Source: an uncultured Blautia sp. (lineage in GTDB: Bacteria; Bacillota; Clostridia; Lachnospirales; Lachnospiraceae). From it: a stretch of 64,000 nucleotides of DNA. Below are positions 15,001 through 22,400 of the stretch, piece by piece. The stretch covers positions 1 through 64,000 of the forward strand of contig URXG01000001.1 in assembly GCA_900551715.1 (NCBI GenBank), written 5' to 3'. The position numbers and the translations under genes are program-made. Under the pieces are notes generated by a model. The model made no database searches and had not been told where the DNA came from. It saw only the letters and a list, made by a program, of their open reading frames with translations. Positions within the stretch are counted from its first letter, which is position 1. Each line of letters starts with the position of its first letter.

Positions 15001-17841
15001 AACTAATGTTGTGCATTCCTGATCTGTGTAAAGACCGAATGTTGCTCCCTCCAGTGGTTCAGAATCTTTATTTACTTTCTTGAAGCTTAAAGTTCCAAGT
15101 GGCTCTGAAGTAACCTGTGAGATTGTTGCATTTGGAAGAGTGAAGTTCATGTAGCAGTTAGATGCTCCGGCACCTCGTTCCAGATAAAGAACTGTCAGGG
15201 TGTGAGTTGTTGTGTCTCCTTTAGTTAAGTATTTCCACAAATCGACAGAACCTTCCACTGCATTGTGTATACCACCAAGATCAATGACAACATCTCCTCC
15301 ATCGAGGATTACCCACATATCGTCATCACCTTTAAACGTATAATTTAAAGGTCCTACATAATTTCCAACCGAGAATTCGATGTCATATCTCATTCCAAAG
15401 TAGTAATTATGATTGCCTGCTACTACATTTTTATCTGATGTTTCCCCTGATACAACATTTGTCCTGGCGCTTTCATAATTTACACTTACATTGTCTAATG
15501 GGAAGAAATTATATCCTGTAGTTCCATTATAATTTCCTGTTACGCTGTTACCATTTCCATCTTTAATTCCGGATAACTGATAAGTATCGCCAGTTCTTGT
15601 AAAGTCGAGCGTGTAATTCCTGTAGACGCGCCTCAGGTAACGTTCCTGATTATCAACTGTTACCTTTACATCAGAATCCGTAAACAATCCCGGATCTGCA
15701 CAGTCCTTAAACCGTACACTTCCATCACTATTTAATCCATCCATCAAACCAGTGATCGTAGCTCCATTTGGACTAGTCCATCCGTTTACACTGTAGCCAT
15801 TTTGGGTCCAACTATATTTTCTCTGTGTATAGGAGCTGTAATTATCACCACCGCCCATTGCAAATCTGTTACTGTCTTTATCAGTATAGTTGTCTTCCAT
15901 ATTTATGGAATAACTTTTTCCACCACTCTCTCCGGCTTTTACTGTGTAGTCAAAGAATGTAGGTGCTCCGGCAAATGTTCCGGTTGAAGGTGTGTAATAA
16001 ATCTTAACTGTTGCATCCTGTGCCAGCTGAATCTCATCTACATTGCTATATGTACTGTCTGAACCGCTTCCTGTGCTGACAACCACTTCACTAATTTCCC
16101 AGTTTGTTGCTTTTTTAGGATTGAGCTTCTGTCCTACATGAAGTGTTTTGGAGACGTCATCAGCATATATTTTCTCATTTGTCTCTGCATTGTAATGCTC
16201 CACTGTAACAGTAATATCACCCTGTTTTGTATTTACAATTACATAAGTAGAAAAATGAGTGGTTTCAAATTCTACATTTCCTTCTTTGTTGATGCTGCCA
16301 TCCATGTTTTCTACTTTTTCGTCCTGATCTACATGGTATACAGCTGCATCCTGTGCTGTCTCTTCATCAGGGAAGGAAACTTCTACTTTAACGGTAGCTC
16401 CTGGCTGAACTTCTTCGCCGTCTACCAGGAATTTGATATCGTAAGAGCGAATGTTTTCGATTGCTTTTTTCTCTTTGATTGCTTCTTCTGCAATCTGCTC
16501 TTCTGCTTCCTGGCTGAGTTCTACTGGTGTTACAGAAAGTTCTGCGTTATCTGGAAGGTCTGCCGGATCGGTAAGAGTAACTTTTACGTTTACTTCATCA
16601 CTCTGGTAGTCATATCTGGTGATCTCTGCCGGTGCTTCTTCGGCAGGAACTTCTTCTTCCTGATTTTCATCAAGAACTATTGCCATGTCGCTTCGGACGT
16701 AAGCGGCTGTATCTGCTGTGTAAGATACTTTGTACCATGTGCTCTCATCTTCTGCTGTTACTGTTTCCAGAAGCGGGAACTGTGTACCTGCTGTTGTAAT
16801 TGCCAGGATCTCGGCTTCTGTTGAAGGAGCTTGCCGAAGATTAACTTCGTCTGCTGTAATCTCTATAGTTCCGACTGGTGTAACTTCCTGAGTTCCTTCA
16901 TTACCAGTATTATCCGTTGTTTCTGTTGTGCTGCTCCATACAAAGGCGAAAACAGCGGTATCTGCTGACTGAAAACCTGCTCTCTGAAGCTGTTTGTTTT
17001 CGTTTGTTTCCAGTGTCGCTTTATCTTCTTCGGCTTTGAGTTCTGTCAGCTCATATTCGGAAGTTTCTTTGTTTTTCTTAAGTTCTGCTGCTGAAACTGT
17101 GACTTTGGTCGGGTCTGTCAGTTCCGGAGCTGCTGCTTCTTTGTACTGGAAGCTGTAAGAAACTTTTGCAGCAGGTTCTGCCGGGTTACCCTCTGAATCT
17201 GTGAAGGATATATTATATGGAAGGAATCCTTCAAGATTTTGTGCTTTTGTCTGTAGCAGTTCTGTCAGTCTTGTGTTCAGAGTGTTGTATTTTTCTGTTT
17301 CTTCAGCATCCTCTGTATTGTTTCTGACCTGCTTCACAACCAGCTGTGCACCTTCCGGTAATGCACCTGCCGGAGCTTCTGCTCTGACTTCTACGGTGTC
17401 ATTATTGATCAGCTGAGTGTATGTGATTGTCTCTGCTGCAGAGTCATCTGAAATCTCCGGTTCTTCTGTAGTGAGCTCCTGCTCATCCAGGTTATCTCCG
17501 GAAGAGAAGTCTGCCTCGCTGGCATCCTCTGCCTCTTCAGCAGATACCTCAGCCGGATCTTCCGAAATATCCTCCGACAGTTCCGTATTTATCTGCGACT
17601 CATCGTCTCCCAAATCTGCTGCCTGAGCCTCTGCACCGGCCTCTGCTGTCTCTTCTGCTTCAGTCTCCAGGTAAAGCTCATCACCAAAGGCGTATGCAGA
17701 TATATGTCCCAGATCAAGGAACACTGTGGAAAGTACCAGAACCAGTGCACACATGAGACTTAAGAGTCTGCCGGGTAATTTCTGTTTCATGCCTCCTGAT
17801 CGGTTTCTTATGAAATTCTTTTCATGTTTCCTTTTTTTCAT
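12046..17841 (-). CDS. Large pilus tip adhesin: SH3b, fibro-slime-like, VWA and Cna-B domains, LPSSG anchor
   Basis: A 1931-residue secreted surface protein, first gene of the pilus operon. In order: signal peptide (to about residue 51), a Glu/Ala/Asp-rich region, a bacterial SH3-like domain (about 325-390), a fibro-slime/PA14-like domain with GDDDMWVILDGG and VIDLGGIH (about 650-930), and a Cna-B domain with LREGTYYLKEIQAPDGY. Then comes a VWA domain with an intact MIDAS (Asp1074 in LDVSGSM), Cna-B repeats, and LPSSG (1889-1893) with helix and basic tail. VWA-bearing LPxTG proteins encoded first in such operons are tip adhesins that bind host or matrix ligands; the ligand here is unknown. 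The ATG at 17841 is chosen over 17850 because GGGAG lies nine bases upstream. Confidence 0.9.
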   Translation of the reverse strand: MKKRKHEKNFIRNRSGGMKQKLPGRLLSLMCALVLVLSTVFLDLGHISAYAFGDELYLETEAEETAEAGAEAQAADLGDDESQINTELSEDISEDPAEVSAEEAEDASEADFSSGDNLDEQELTTEEPEISDDSAAETITYTQLINNDTVEVRAEAPAGALPEGAQLVVKQVRNNTEDAEETEKYNTLNTRLTELLQTKAQNLEGFLPYNISFTDSEGNPAEPAAKVSYSFQYKEAAAPELTDPTKVTVSAAELKKNKETSEYELTELKAEEDKATLETNENKQLQRAGFQSADTAVFAFVWSSTTETTDNTGNEGTQEVTPVGTIEITADEVNLRQAPSTEAEILAITTAGTQFPLLETVTAEDESTWYKVSYTADTAAYVRSDMAIVLDENQEEEVPAEEAPAEITRYDYQSDEVNVKVTLTDPADLPDNAELSVTPVELSQEAEEQIAEEAIKEKKAIENIRSYDIKFLVDGEEVQPGATVKVEVSFPDEETAQDAAVYHVDQDEKVENMDGSINKEGNVEFETTHFSTYVIVNTKQGDITVTVEHYNAETNEKIYADDVSKTLHVGQKLNPKKATNWEISEVVVSTGSGSDSTYSNVDEIQLAQDATVKIYYTPSTGTFAGAPTFFDYTVKAGESGGKSYSINMEDNYTDKDSNRFAMGGGDNYSSYTQRKYSWTQNGYSVNGWTSPNGATITGLMDGLNSDGSVRFKDCADPGLFTDSDVKVTVDNQERYLRRVYRNYTLDFTRTGDTYQLSGIKDGNGNSVTGNYNGTTGYNFFPLDNVSVNYESARTNVVSGETSDKNVVAGNHNYYFGMRYDIEFSVGNYVGPLNYTFKGDDDMWVILDGGDVVIDLGGIHNAVEGSVDLWKYLTKGDTTTHTLTVLYLERGAGASNCYMNFTLPNATISQVTSEPLGTLSFKKVNKDSEPLEGATFGLYTDQECTTLVATASSNAEGNVTFNKLREGTYYLKEIQAPDGYVTSGNVWTVEAKKTSDTEVTVTLKDSAGETVKEPKTILNEKPQEVIKSSMEFNKTAKVKDWNKRTYDIEITASSTSTSTSDITKKVVADIMLVLDVSGSMDKSTYKYTYVADNTDAGRKNLSTRITYYIEVNGSYQSLKYYYYNYYSGYWFVGDDRNNKATNSEYSNCKIYSRSSQTRLAALQNAVDQFITDTAAKSPDSKIGITAFSSTHESNKNNGSTKEMLSVGSNKDSLIKFADGLESGGGTKPAIGLNKAKELLDKEKNDNPKYVVLFTDGAPTGDRTDNAWDSDAVSNANTAASQLREAGYTVYTIGFALDDDATKFLAGDGTTDYPGIASPGCAKTADTATSLGEIFKEIQQTITNNIDLTGVRIKDVIDPRFEILDDNGRPITTGNVVKLKNGGTVKFDDAGNQYIEWTDQTIPNKVRGEWKHKITVKAKDNYIGGNNVTTNAPGSMIDTGYEQVDLPFPAVNVKVNMEVANKTVTIYKGDQTPTEAEILNQLFDKTNTTTSYDDVKVDAREVTVKWYRDKECTNEIQNPDMENLIDHPAATTEYYIKVTYDAGKPTTESNGNTGGNFAGTETGDTYIASATNVDDSDKETKRTYGVYKVEVESGEIGITKNLVDQDNKPVPSTEDQEFTFKVTKKSEDGNVDEKFTPVEVKITVPAGQTTASLTDVTKLTNLSRGIYEVEEIKVPKEYKTAGADVIVKNNQTAGTDCKYSTADDNSYKVTFKLGYKMDNSATDTDVIKVGNDANGKKCYTYDEKDGGVKGLVAYNNTLVTTDLDLKKVDKDGTNNLTGARFKLEKWEVAEGENEDEDSWKSVSDAYDSITVDNGRDARELLNLLAGRYRLTEIEAPKGYSLLGASIYFKVEDGKVTLTNENGTNKEATQTMWTLDEGDLVLTIKNTELYSLPSSGGPGIYGFTISGVAFITAALLLFINNKRKEDKARFGSTH

Positions 17842-17883
17842 GCTTAACATCTCCCACTTTTCATAAAACAGATGTACTTGTAA

Positions 17884-17925
17884 ATAAAAAATGCAGGGCC
17901 AAAGAAATTCTTTTTTATCCCTGCA
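17884..17925 (-). terminator. Intrinsic terminator in the pilus operon leader
   Basis: In the minus-strand RNA TGCAGGG (17925-17919) pairs with CCCTGCA (17898-17892) and six Us follow. Its 5' arm overlaps the last bases of the c-di-GMP-I aptamer, so the folded aptamer and the terminator probably compete. Confidence 0.8.
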
Positions 17926-18003
17926 GCTGGCTGACCTTTTATTTAATCATAAAAAGACCCCTATAGCTTTGCGTCACTACGTTACCATAGCTTTGCCCTT
18001 TAT
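17923..18003 (-). ncRNA. c-di-GMP-I (GEMM-I) riboswitch upstream of the pilus operon
   Basis: The minus strand shows GGGCAAAG, a 6-bp stem capped by a GTAA (GNRA) tetraloop, GTGACGCAAAGC, then CTATAGGGG opening an A/T-rich P3 arm (CTTTTTAT pairing with ATAAAAG), and AGCCAGCTGC, the receptor-side segment. These are the conserved blocks of the c-di-GMP-I class in the right order. The closing stem is weaker than in the copy at 890-956. The only coding target downstream is the pilus operon. ON or OFF polarity cannot be decided by eye; overlap of the aptamer 3' end with the terminator arm leans towards antitermination. Confidence 0.9.
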
Positions 18004-18051
18004 TAATCTTTTAAGCTTCAATTTTGTAAACACTTTGTTTTCATTGATGTC

Positions 18052-18060
18052 ATTATATCA
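18052..18060 (-). promoter_or_regulatory. Extended -10 promoter of the pilus operon
   Basis: TGATATAAT (TGn plus perfect TATAAT at 18057-18052) on the minus strand gives a start near 18045, about 40 nt before the aptamer. No good -35 box is present, as is common with extended -10 promoters and suggestive of activator dependence. Confidence 0.6.
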
Positions 18061-18152
18061 GTTCAACTGTTTCGTAACCTCTTTCGCAACTCATTTTTTT
18101 GACAATTTTTGTAAAAAAATCGAAATTTCGCACTTTCCCCATCTAAGTCATA

Positions 18153-18180
18153 CAAAAACGACCCTCCGGTAAGAGGATCG
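18153..18180 (-). terminator. Intrinsic terminator after the small gene pair
   Basis: In the minus-strand RNA CGATCCTC pairs with GAGGGTCG (8 bp, one wobble), followed by five Us. It separates the small genes from the pilus transcript. Confidence 0.8.
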
Positions 18181-18233
18181 CTTCTGTATACATGTGTCTA
18201 TGAAGTTAAGTAGAATGAAATTACAATAATAAG

Positions 18234-18686
18234 TTATAAGCTGTTATTCATACCTGCCTGATCGATGATCTTCAGAAATTCCAGTTCACTGTAAAACTCT
18301 TCCCGGGAAGCATCTGTCAGGTGATACACCACGCCCTGCCAGGTAGCACTCTGTCGGTACTGGACATAAACCGCAATGGTATCCAGCTGTCCTCTCTGTC
18401 CCAGTATCTTCTGGCAGATCTCCATATCCGGAGTATGAAGATATTTTTGGGAATTTCCGGAATATTGCTTCCTTTCACTGTAAGTTCGGAGCTCTACTGA
18501 TGACTGGGGATAATTCAGGGCATCCATCAAAGCTCCCATCATTTTCATCAGTTCATGGGAATTTCTGAAATATACCGGTTCTTCCTGATAAAAGCAATAC
18601 ATTCTGCCATTTTTTTCTATGCCGTCTGTGCTGTCAATACAAATATTTACAAGATTTGGTGTAGCAATATTGATAGCCTCCTGCAT
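18234..18686 (-). CDS. Unrecognised 150-residue protein, paralogous C-terminus to the preceding small gene
   Basis: I do not recognise this family. The 150-residue protein has no signal peptide or membrane helix and should be cytoplasmic. Its C-terminal 40 residues (AVYVQYRQSATWQGVVYHLT, then EEFYSELEFLKIIDQ) match the small protein encoded immediately upstream (FVVHVKHCENATWQGEVTWA, then FRSALELMRLMDDAL), so the two share a domain centred on ATWQG. GGAGGAATAAGG ends just before the ATG, and the spacing to the upstream stop is 2 bp, so they form an operon. Placement between the BTAD regulator and the pilus riboswitch suggests a link to pilus or surface control, but nothing in the sequence proves one. 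Confidence 0.75.
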   Translation of the reverse strand: MQEAINIATPNLVNICIDSTDGIEKNGRMYCFYQEEPVYFRNSHELMKMMGALMDALNYPQSSVELRTYSERKQYSGNSQKYLHTPDMEICQKILGQRGQLDTIAVYVQYRQSATWQGVVYHLTDASREEFYSELEFLKIIDQAGMNNSL

Positions 18687-18688
18687 CC

Positions 18689-18868
18689 TTATTCCTCCGT
18701 ATGTAATGCATCATCCATAAGTCTCATCAATTCAAGGGCACTGCGAAACTGTTTCTTGCGGTTTGCTTCTGCCCAGGTTACTTCTCCCTGCCAGGTGGCG
18801 TTTTCGCAATGTTTGACATGCACTACAAAAGTCCCTGTCTGTTTTCTTTTGTTAGTTTTTTCTCCCAA
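18689..18868 (-). CDS. Small unrecognised protein with ATWQG domain (TTG start)
   Basis: A 59-residue frame ending 2 bp before the 18234-18686 gene. No ATG is available in a suitable place. The TTG at 18868 has GAGGGA seven to eight bases upstream, and an in-frame stop lies further upstream near 18947, which limits any extension. The product reads as a charged start followed by the ATWQG-centred domain shared with the next gene, ending in a helix FRSALELMRLMDDAL. Coding is supported by that similarity, by the strong coupling to its neighbour and by an extended -10 promoter at 18976. Function unknown. An upstream non-standard start cannot be excluded. Confidence 0.6.
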   Translation of the reverse strand: MGEKTNKRKQTGTFVVHVKHCENATWQGEVTWAEANRKKQFRSALELMRLMDDALHTEE

Positions 18869-18975
18869 TTCTGTTCCCTCAGTAAGAATTCTGTCTATAT
18901 AATATCCGTAAATCGTTTCGTGTATTACGCTCCCATAATCTGTCGTTTATTTCACTTTACTGTAAATTTACATCT

Positions 18976-18984
18976 ATTATAGCA
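18976..18984 (-). promoter_or_regulatory. Extended -10 promoter of the small gene pair
   Basis: TGCTATAAT on the minus strand (TATAAT at 18981-18976) lies between the BTAD gene and the 59-residue gene. No convincing -35 box. Confidence 0.5.
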
Positions 18985-19041
18985 ATTCTGCTCTTTCCTT
19001 ACCTCTTTCTTATGGATGAATTTGAACAAAAATTCCAGCTT

Positions 19042-20316
19042 TCAGGGATATTTTTTTATTATTTTATGACCAGAGGCTTCTGTTTTTTGAAAACTTTTCT
19101 CTTTTCTGGAGGAAACATCATCACAAACTTCTCTGACAGAAGCAACATAATAATCTATCTGGACATTTTTCTTATTACCGGTCCGATTCTGAAAATCTTT
19201 CTCAATCCGGTTGGATACAATAGAACAGTTCTCCTGGCTGATACCGGTAAGCATTACCAGGTACTGACAACGGTTATATCTGGTATAAAAATCTCCTTTT
19301 CGTGCAGAATGCTGAATAGACTGGCGAAGAAATTCCGACATATTTTTTTCTTCTTCCTCTGTTACTTCCCTCCCACCAAAATCCAACGTACAAAGCATAA
19401 TAAAAACTGAAATTCCTGTCCTTTCCATCAGCCGGCTGAATACGTGATAGATATCTACAAAGCTGGGGAAGGCACAATAATATGCGCCAGGTTCTGCTTC
19501 TTTTTCTTTAAGGCGGTATTTGATATCTTCAATGGCACCTGCTGCCTGTGAAGTCCTTTCTCCCATAAGACGAAATCTTTCCAGCATTCTGGGAGAAGGG
19601 GAAATTCCCATTTCGTCAAACATCAGCCTGACTGTTTTTTTGTAGACTTCCATACCTTCTTTGTATCTGGACATTCCGATAAGACTGTCGATCTCCCATA
19701 TCTGCCAGTCATCAAAGGGATAAATATCCGCTGCTGCATGTGCTGCCTGGTAAAGTTCTTCGTATCGCTCTTCTGTTTTGAGATAATGGCACAATTCTTC
19801 CATACAGGTAACATACATATCCCGGAAACGTACATTCTCTACTGCCACCCAGTCTTCCCCGATCATGTCCGGCAAAAACTCTCCTGTATAAAGTCTGCCT
19901 GCTCTGGTCCAGATCTGTGCTTTTTCTTCTTTTCTTTTTTCGGCTTTGCCCTGAATGATCAGCTGTTCAAACTCCAGTACATCCACAGATACTTTTATCT
20001 GAGAATCCCAGGTACAGATTCCGGAATTGATAATTATGTAATTACTCTCTGGTAATCCGGCATTCTTCAGCTGTTTTCGCAATCTGAACAGAGTGTTATT
20101 CAGACTGCCGTTTTTGTTTTCTACTTCTTTCCTTCCATAAAGCGCCTCGATCAGTGCTGTCTTGGAAATACCACCGTCCCCTGTATGCAGCAGCATGATC
20201 TGCAAAAGCTGCATGGTTTTGGACGCAATATTACGGTCAAGTATAATTTCTCTGCCTTTATATTCTAGCGTAAATCCGCCGAGCATTCTTACTTTCAGTA
20301 CATCCTGAATCATCAT
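19042..20316 (-). CDS. BTAD/SARP-like transcriptional regulator with a degenerate GGDEF-like C-terminal domain
   Basis: A 424-residue regulator. Residues 1-100 are an OmpR-type winged helix (VRMLGGFTLEYKGREI, then NNTLFRLRKQLK as recognition helix). Residues 105-250 form a helical BTAD domain (YTGEFLPDM, then MEVYKKTVRLMFDEMGISPSP). Residues about 275-395 resemble a diguanylate cyclase fold, with the stretch R339-KG-D342-FYT-R346-Y-NRCQY(348-352) aligning residue for residue with R-xx-D-xxx-R-Y-GGDEF. The catalytic GGDEF is lost (NRCQY) while the RxxD inhibitory c-di-GMP site is kept at the exact distance. It should therefore be inactive as an enzyme and may bind c-di-GMP. It is encoded upstream of, and in the same direction as, the riboswitch-controlled pilus operon; regulation of the pilus is inferred. 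Confidence 0.85.
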   Translation of the reverse strand: MMIQDVLKVRMLGGFTLEYKGREIILDRNIASKTMQLLQIMLLHTGDGGISKTALIEALYGRKEVENKNGSLNNTLFRLRKQLKNAGLPESNYIIINSGICTWDSQIKVSVDVLEFEQLIIQGKAEKRKEEKAQIWTRAGRLYTGEFLPDMIGEDWVAVENVRFRDMYVTCMEELCHYLKTEERYEELYQAAHAAADIYPFDDWQIWEIDSLIGMSRYKEGMEVYKKTVRLMFDEMGISPSPRMLERFRLMGERTSQAAGAIEDIKYRLKEKEAEPGAYYCAFPSFVDIYHVFSRLMERTGISVFIMLCTLDFGGREVTEEEEKNMSEFLRQSIQHSARKGDFYTRYNRCQYLVMLTGISQENCSIVSNRIEKDFQNRTGNKKNVQIDYYVASVREVCDDVSSRKEKSFQKTEASGHKIIKKYP

Positions 20317-20622
20317 TAAGCCTCTCTTTCAGTATATCCTGCAAATTTTTACTCTTATAGTCACGTATCATATGTTTAACCATGATTTTATCATATCTTA
20401 CTTTTTTGAGAATACCATAAGCATAATCTGCAATTTTGTTATCATTTTTTCCTGCATTTTTTATAATTACATACTAAAAGTCCTTTTTTCAGGATTCCTT
20501 TCACCAAAAATAATTTTTTTTATTTATATGGCGATTTTCTGTTTTATCAGCTATAATGATTGTTAATAAAAAAACATCTTAGTTGTGAACCAGCGATCTG
20601 CTGTGTCAGAATGGAGGAAAAA
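20317..20622. other. Divergent intergenic region between regulator and thrH
   Basis: About 300 A/T-rich bases between the divergent BTAD and thrH genes. A TATAAT at 20552-20557 on the plus strand could serve thrH, without a good -35 box. I see no structured RNA or repeat. Confidence 0.4.
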
Positions 20623-21225
20623 ATGGAAATTGTTTGTTTAGACCTGGAAGGTGTACTGGTACCGGAAATATGGATTGCTTTTGCAGAAGAAACAGGCATT
20701 CCGGAGCTTAAGAGAACTACCAGAGATGAGCCTGATTATGATAAGCTGATGAAATATCGTCTTAATATTCTGAAAGAGCATAACCTTGGTTTGAAAGAGA
20801 TCCAGGAAACTATCGCAAAGATCGACCCAATCCCGGGTGCCAGGGAATTTCTGGATAAACTGCGTGAAATGACTCAGGTTATCATCATCAGTGATACTTT
20901 CTCCCAGTTTGCAGGGCCTCTTATGAAAAAACTTGGTTATCCTACTATTTTCTGCAACTCCCTTGTTGTCGCAGACAACGGTGAGATCACAGATTTCAAG
21001 ATGCGCTGTGAAAAATCCAAATACACAACTGTAAAGGCACTTCAGTCTATCGGCTATGATACCATCGCCAGTGGAGACAGCCACAACGACCTTGGCATGA
21101 TCCAGGCAAGTAAGGCAGGATTCCTTTTCAAGAGCACCGATGAGATCAAGGCAGAACATCCGGAAATTCCGGCTTATGAAACATATGATGAACTTCTGGA
21201 CGCCATTAAAAAAGTGATTCAGTAA
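20623..21225 (+). CDS. thrH: ThrH: phosphoserine phosphatase / homoserine phosphotransferase
   Basis: A 200-residue HAD-superfamily enzyme that in Pseudomonas dephosphorylates phosphoserine and can transfer the phosphate to homoserine, linking serine and threonine synthesis. The sequence begins MEIVCLDLEGVLVPEIW, the ThrH version of HAD motif I, followed by TTRDEPDYDKLM, motif II in VIIISDTFSQF, and motif IV SGDSHNDLGM. Length equals that of characterised ThrH. The ATG at 20623 has GGAGG five bases upstream; an in-frame extension from 20560 lacks support. It ends at a strong terminator and is monocistronic. Confidence 0.92.
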   Translation: MEIVCLDLEGVLVPEIWIAFAEETGIPELKRTTRDEPDYDKLMKYRLNILKEHNLGLKEIQETIAKIDPIPGAREFLDKLREMTQVIIISDTFSQFAGPLMKKLGYPTIFCNSLVVADNGEITDFKMRCEKSKYTTVKALQSIGYDTIASGDSHNDLGMIQASKAGFLFKSTDEIKAEHPEIPAYETYDELLDAIKKVIQ

Positions 21226-21233
21226 AAAAGTAC

Positions 21234-21275
21234 AACAGGCAGCAGTCTTTTTATGGACTACCGCCTGTTATTTTT
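21234..21275 (+). terminator. Intrinsic terminator after thrH
   Basis: AACAGGC (21234-21240) pairs with GCCTGTT (21263-21269), with an inner AGTC/GACT stem and a T-rich tail. It abuts the stop codon of the convergent RelA/SpoT-domain gene. Confidence 0.8.
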
Positions 21276-22264
21276 CAGTCAATCAGATCGTTCTGGAACC
21301 GGGACAGGTGTTCATAAGGCAGGATCAGCCGACCTCTGTACAGTCCACAGCCATCATTGATCAAGCTGTTGTCCACTGCTGCAAACATGTTTACATCTAT
21401 TTTGGACAGATCCAGGTTCAGAAGCTTCATTCCACGTTCGTATGCTTCATCAAAGTAAATACACTCTCCCTCCGGGATGGCGTCTCTTCTTGCCCGTTCT
21501 TCTTCCTGACGTTTCTCGTAACCTGTATGGTTGGCAGAACCGATCTCAGCTACATCGTCCATGGTCTTGGTGCGGATCTGCATCTCCATATAGCTTCTGG
21601 AGCTGTTATCATACAATGTAATATGAAGGGACTGATATCCCAGAGCCCCACGGTTACTGATATAATCCCGGTAATAAGGGCGCACCGCATCATCCATAAG
21701 AGGTGAAGTGCTTTCTTTTACACCGTAGGCCGGCTCCGGCGTAAAGCCTCTTTCTTCCAGAAATCCCGGCAGTTTGTTGGCAATCTGATAAAGGTATTTC
21801 AGCTCCTCTGTTTCCCGGTCAGCTCCTTCTTTTACATGACATCTGGGCAGGGAAATCACAATCCGATATGCGATAAAATCCCTGAAACAGCTGAGTTTTG
21901 CCTTAAGTTCTGATACCGGCGGATAGGTTCCATGTTCCATATAATAATTATAAATATATTCTACAATATATCCGTTAAACTTCTCTTCTGCGCGGATCAG
22001 GGACTTGATTCTTCCCTTGAATGTAAAGGCAAGAAAAGGATATTCATGTGCCATGTATTTATAAAATTCTCTGATCTGCTGGGACTGTGCTGTCAGGAAA
22101 TCGTTATGCTCCAGCAGTTCTCTGATCTGCAGAAGAAAATTACAGTGCATCAGATCAATTTCATTGCGGTTGGCTTTGGCATCTTTGCGGAGGTCGCTGG
22201 TATATTTTCGCAGAATCCGAAATAAAGTATCCCCGGAATACAGGTAATCGTTTAAAGCTATCAT
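21275..22264 (-). CDS. RelA/SpoT nucleotidyltransferase-domain protein
   Basis: A protein of about 329 residues with a (p)ppGpp-synthetase-like RelA/SpoT domain. Visible conserved blocks are FKGRIKSLIRAEEKF, FRDFIAYRIVISLP, the substrate loop YRDYISNRGALGYQSLHITLY and the catalytic MEMQIRTKTMDDVAE. It lacks the HD hydrolase and TGS domains of long RSH enzymes, but it is longer than classical small synthetases, with about 100 helical residues in front. Synthesis of alarmone is inferred from the family. The start is uncertain: ATG at 22264 has AAAGGA about 11 bases upstream, ATG at 22276 has it immediately adjacent, and a TTG at 22333 has no ribosome binding site. Confidence 0.82.
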   Translation of the reverse strand: MIALNDYLYSGDTLFRILRKYTSDLRKDAKANRNEIDLMHCNFLLQIRELLEHNDFLTAQSQQIREFYKYMAHEYPFLAFTFKGRIKSLIRAEEKFNGYIVEYIYNYYMEHGTYPPVSELKAKLSCFRDFIAYRIVISLPRCHVKEGADRETEELKYLYQIANKLPGFLEERGFTPEPAYGVKESTSPLMDDAVRPYYRDYISNRGALGYQSLHITLYDNSSRSYMEMQIRTKTMDDVAEIGSANHTGYEKRQEEERARRDAIPEGECIYFDEAYERGMKLLNLDLSKIDVNMFAAVDNSLINDGCGLYRGRLILPYEHLSRFQNDLID

Positions 22265-22359
22265 GTGTATCGCCATCCTTTGTGGTAAATATATAATTTC
22301 TATTTTATCAGAAAGTTTTTGTTTCGCAAGCAAATTTATTGTAAAATCACTTTTTTACG

Positions 22360-22388
22360 TTGACATGGTAAATGAACAATGATAAAAT
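22360..22388 (+). promoter_or_regulatory. Strong sigma-A promoter of the amino acid ABC transporter operon
   Basis: A perfect TTGACA (22360-22365) and TAAAAT (22383-22388) with 17-bp spacing. The predicted start is near 22395, immediately before a terminator-like hairpin. Confidence 0.85.
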
Positions 22389-22400
22389 CGTAAGCAAGAC

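Noticed and set aside
22265..22333. TTG start at 22333 for the RelA/SpoT-domain protein
   Set aside because: No ribosome binding site precedes it; AAAGGA lies upstream of the ATG at 22264.
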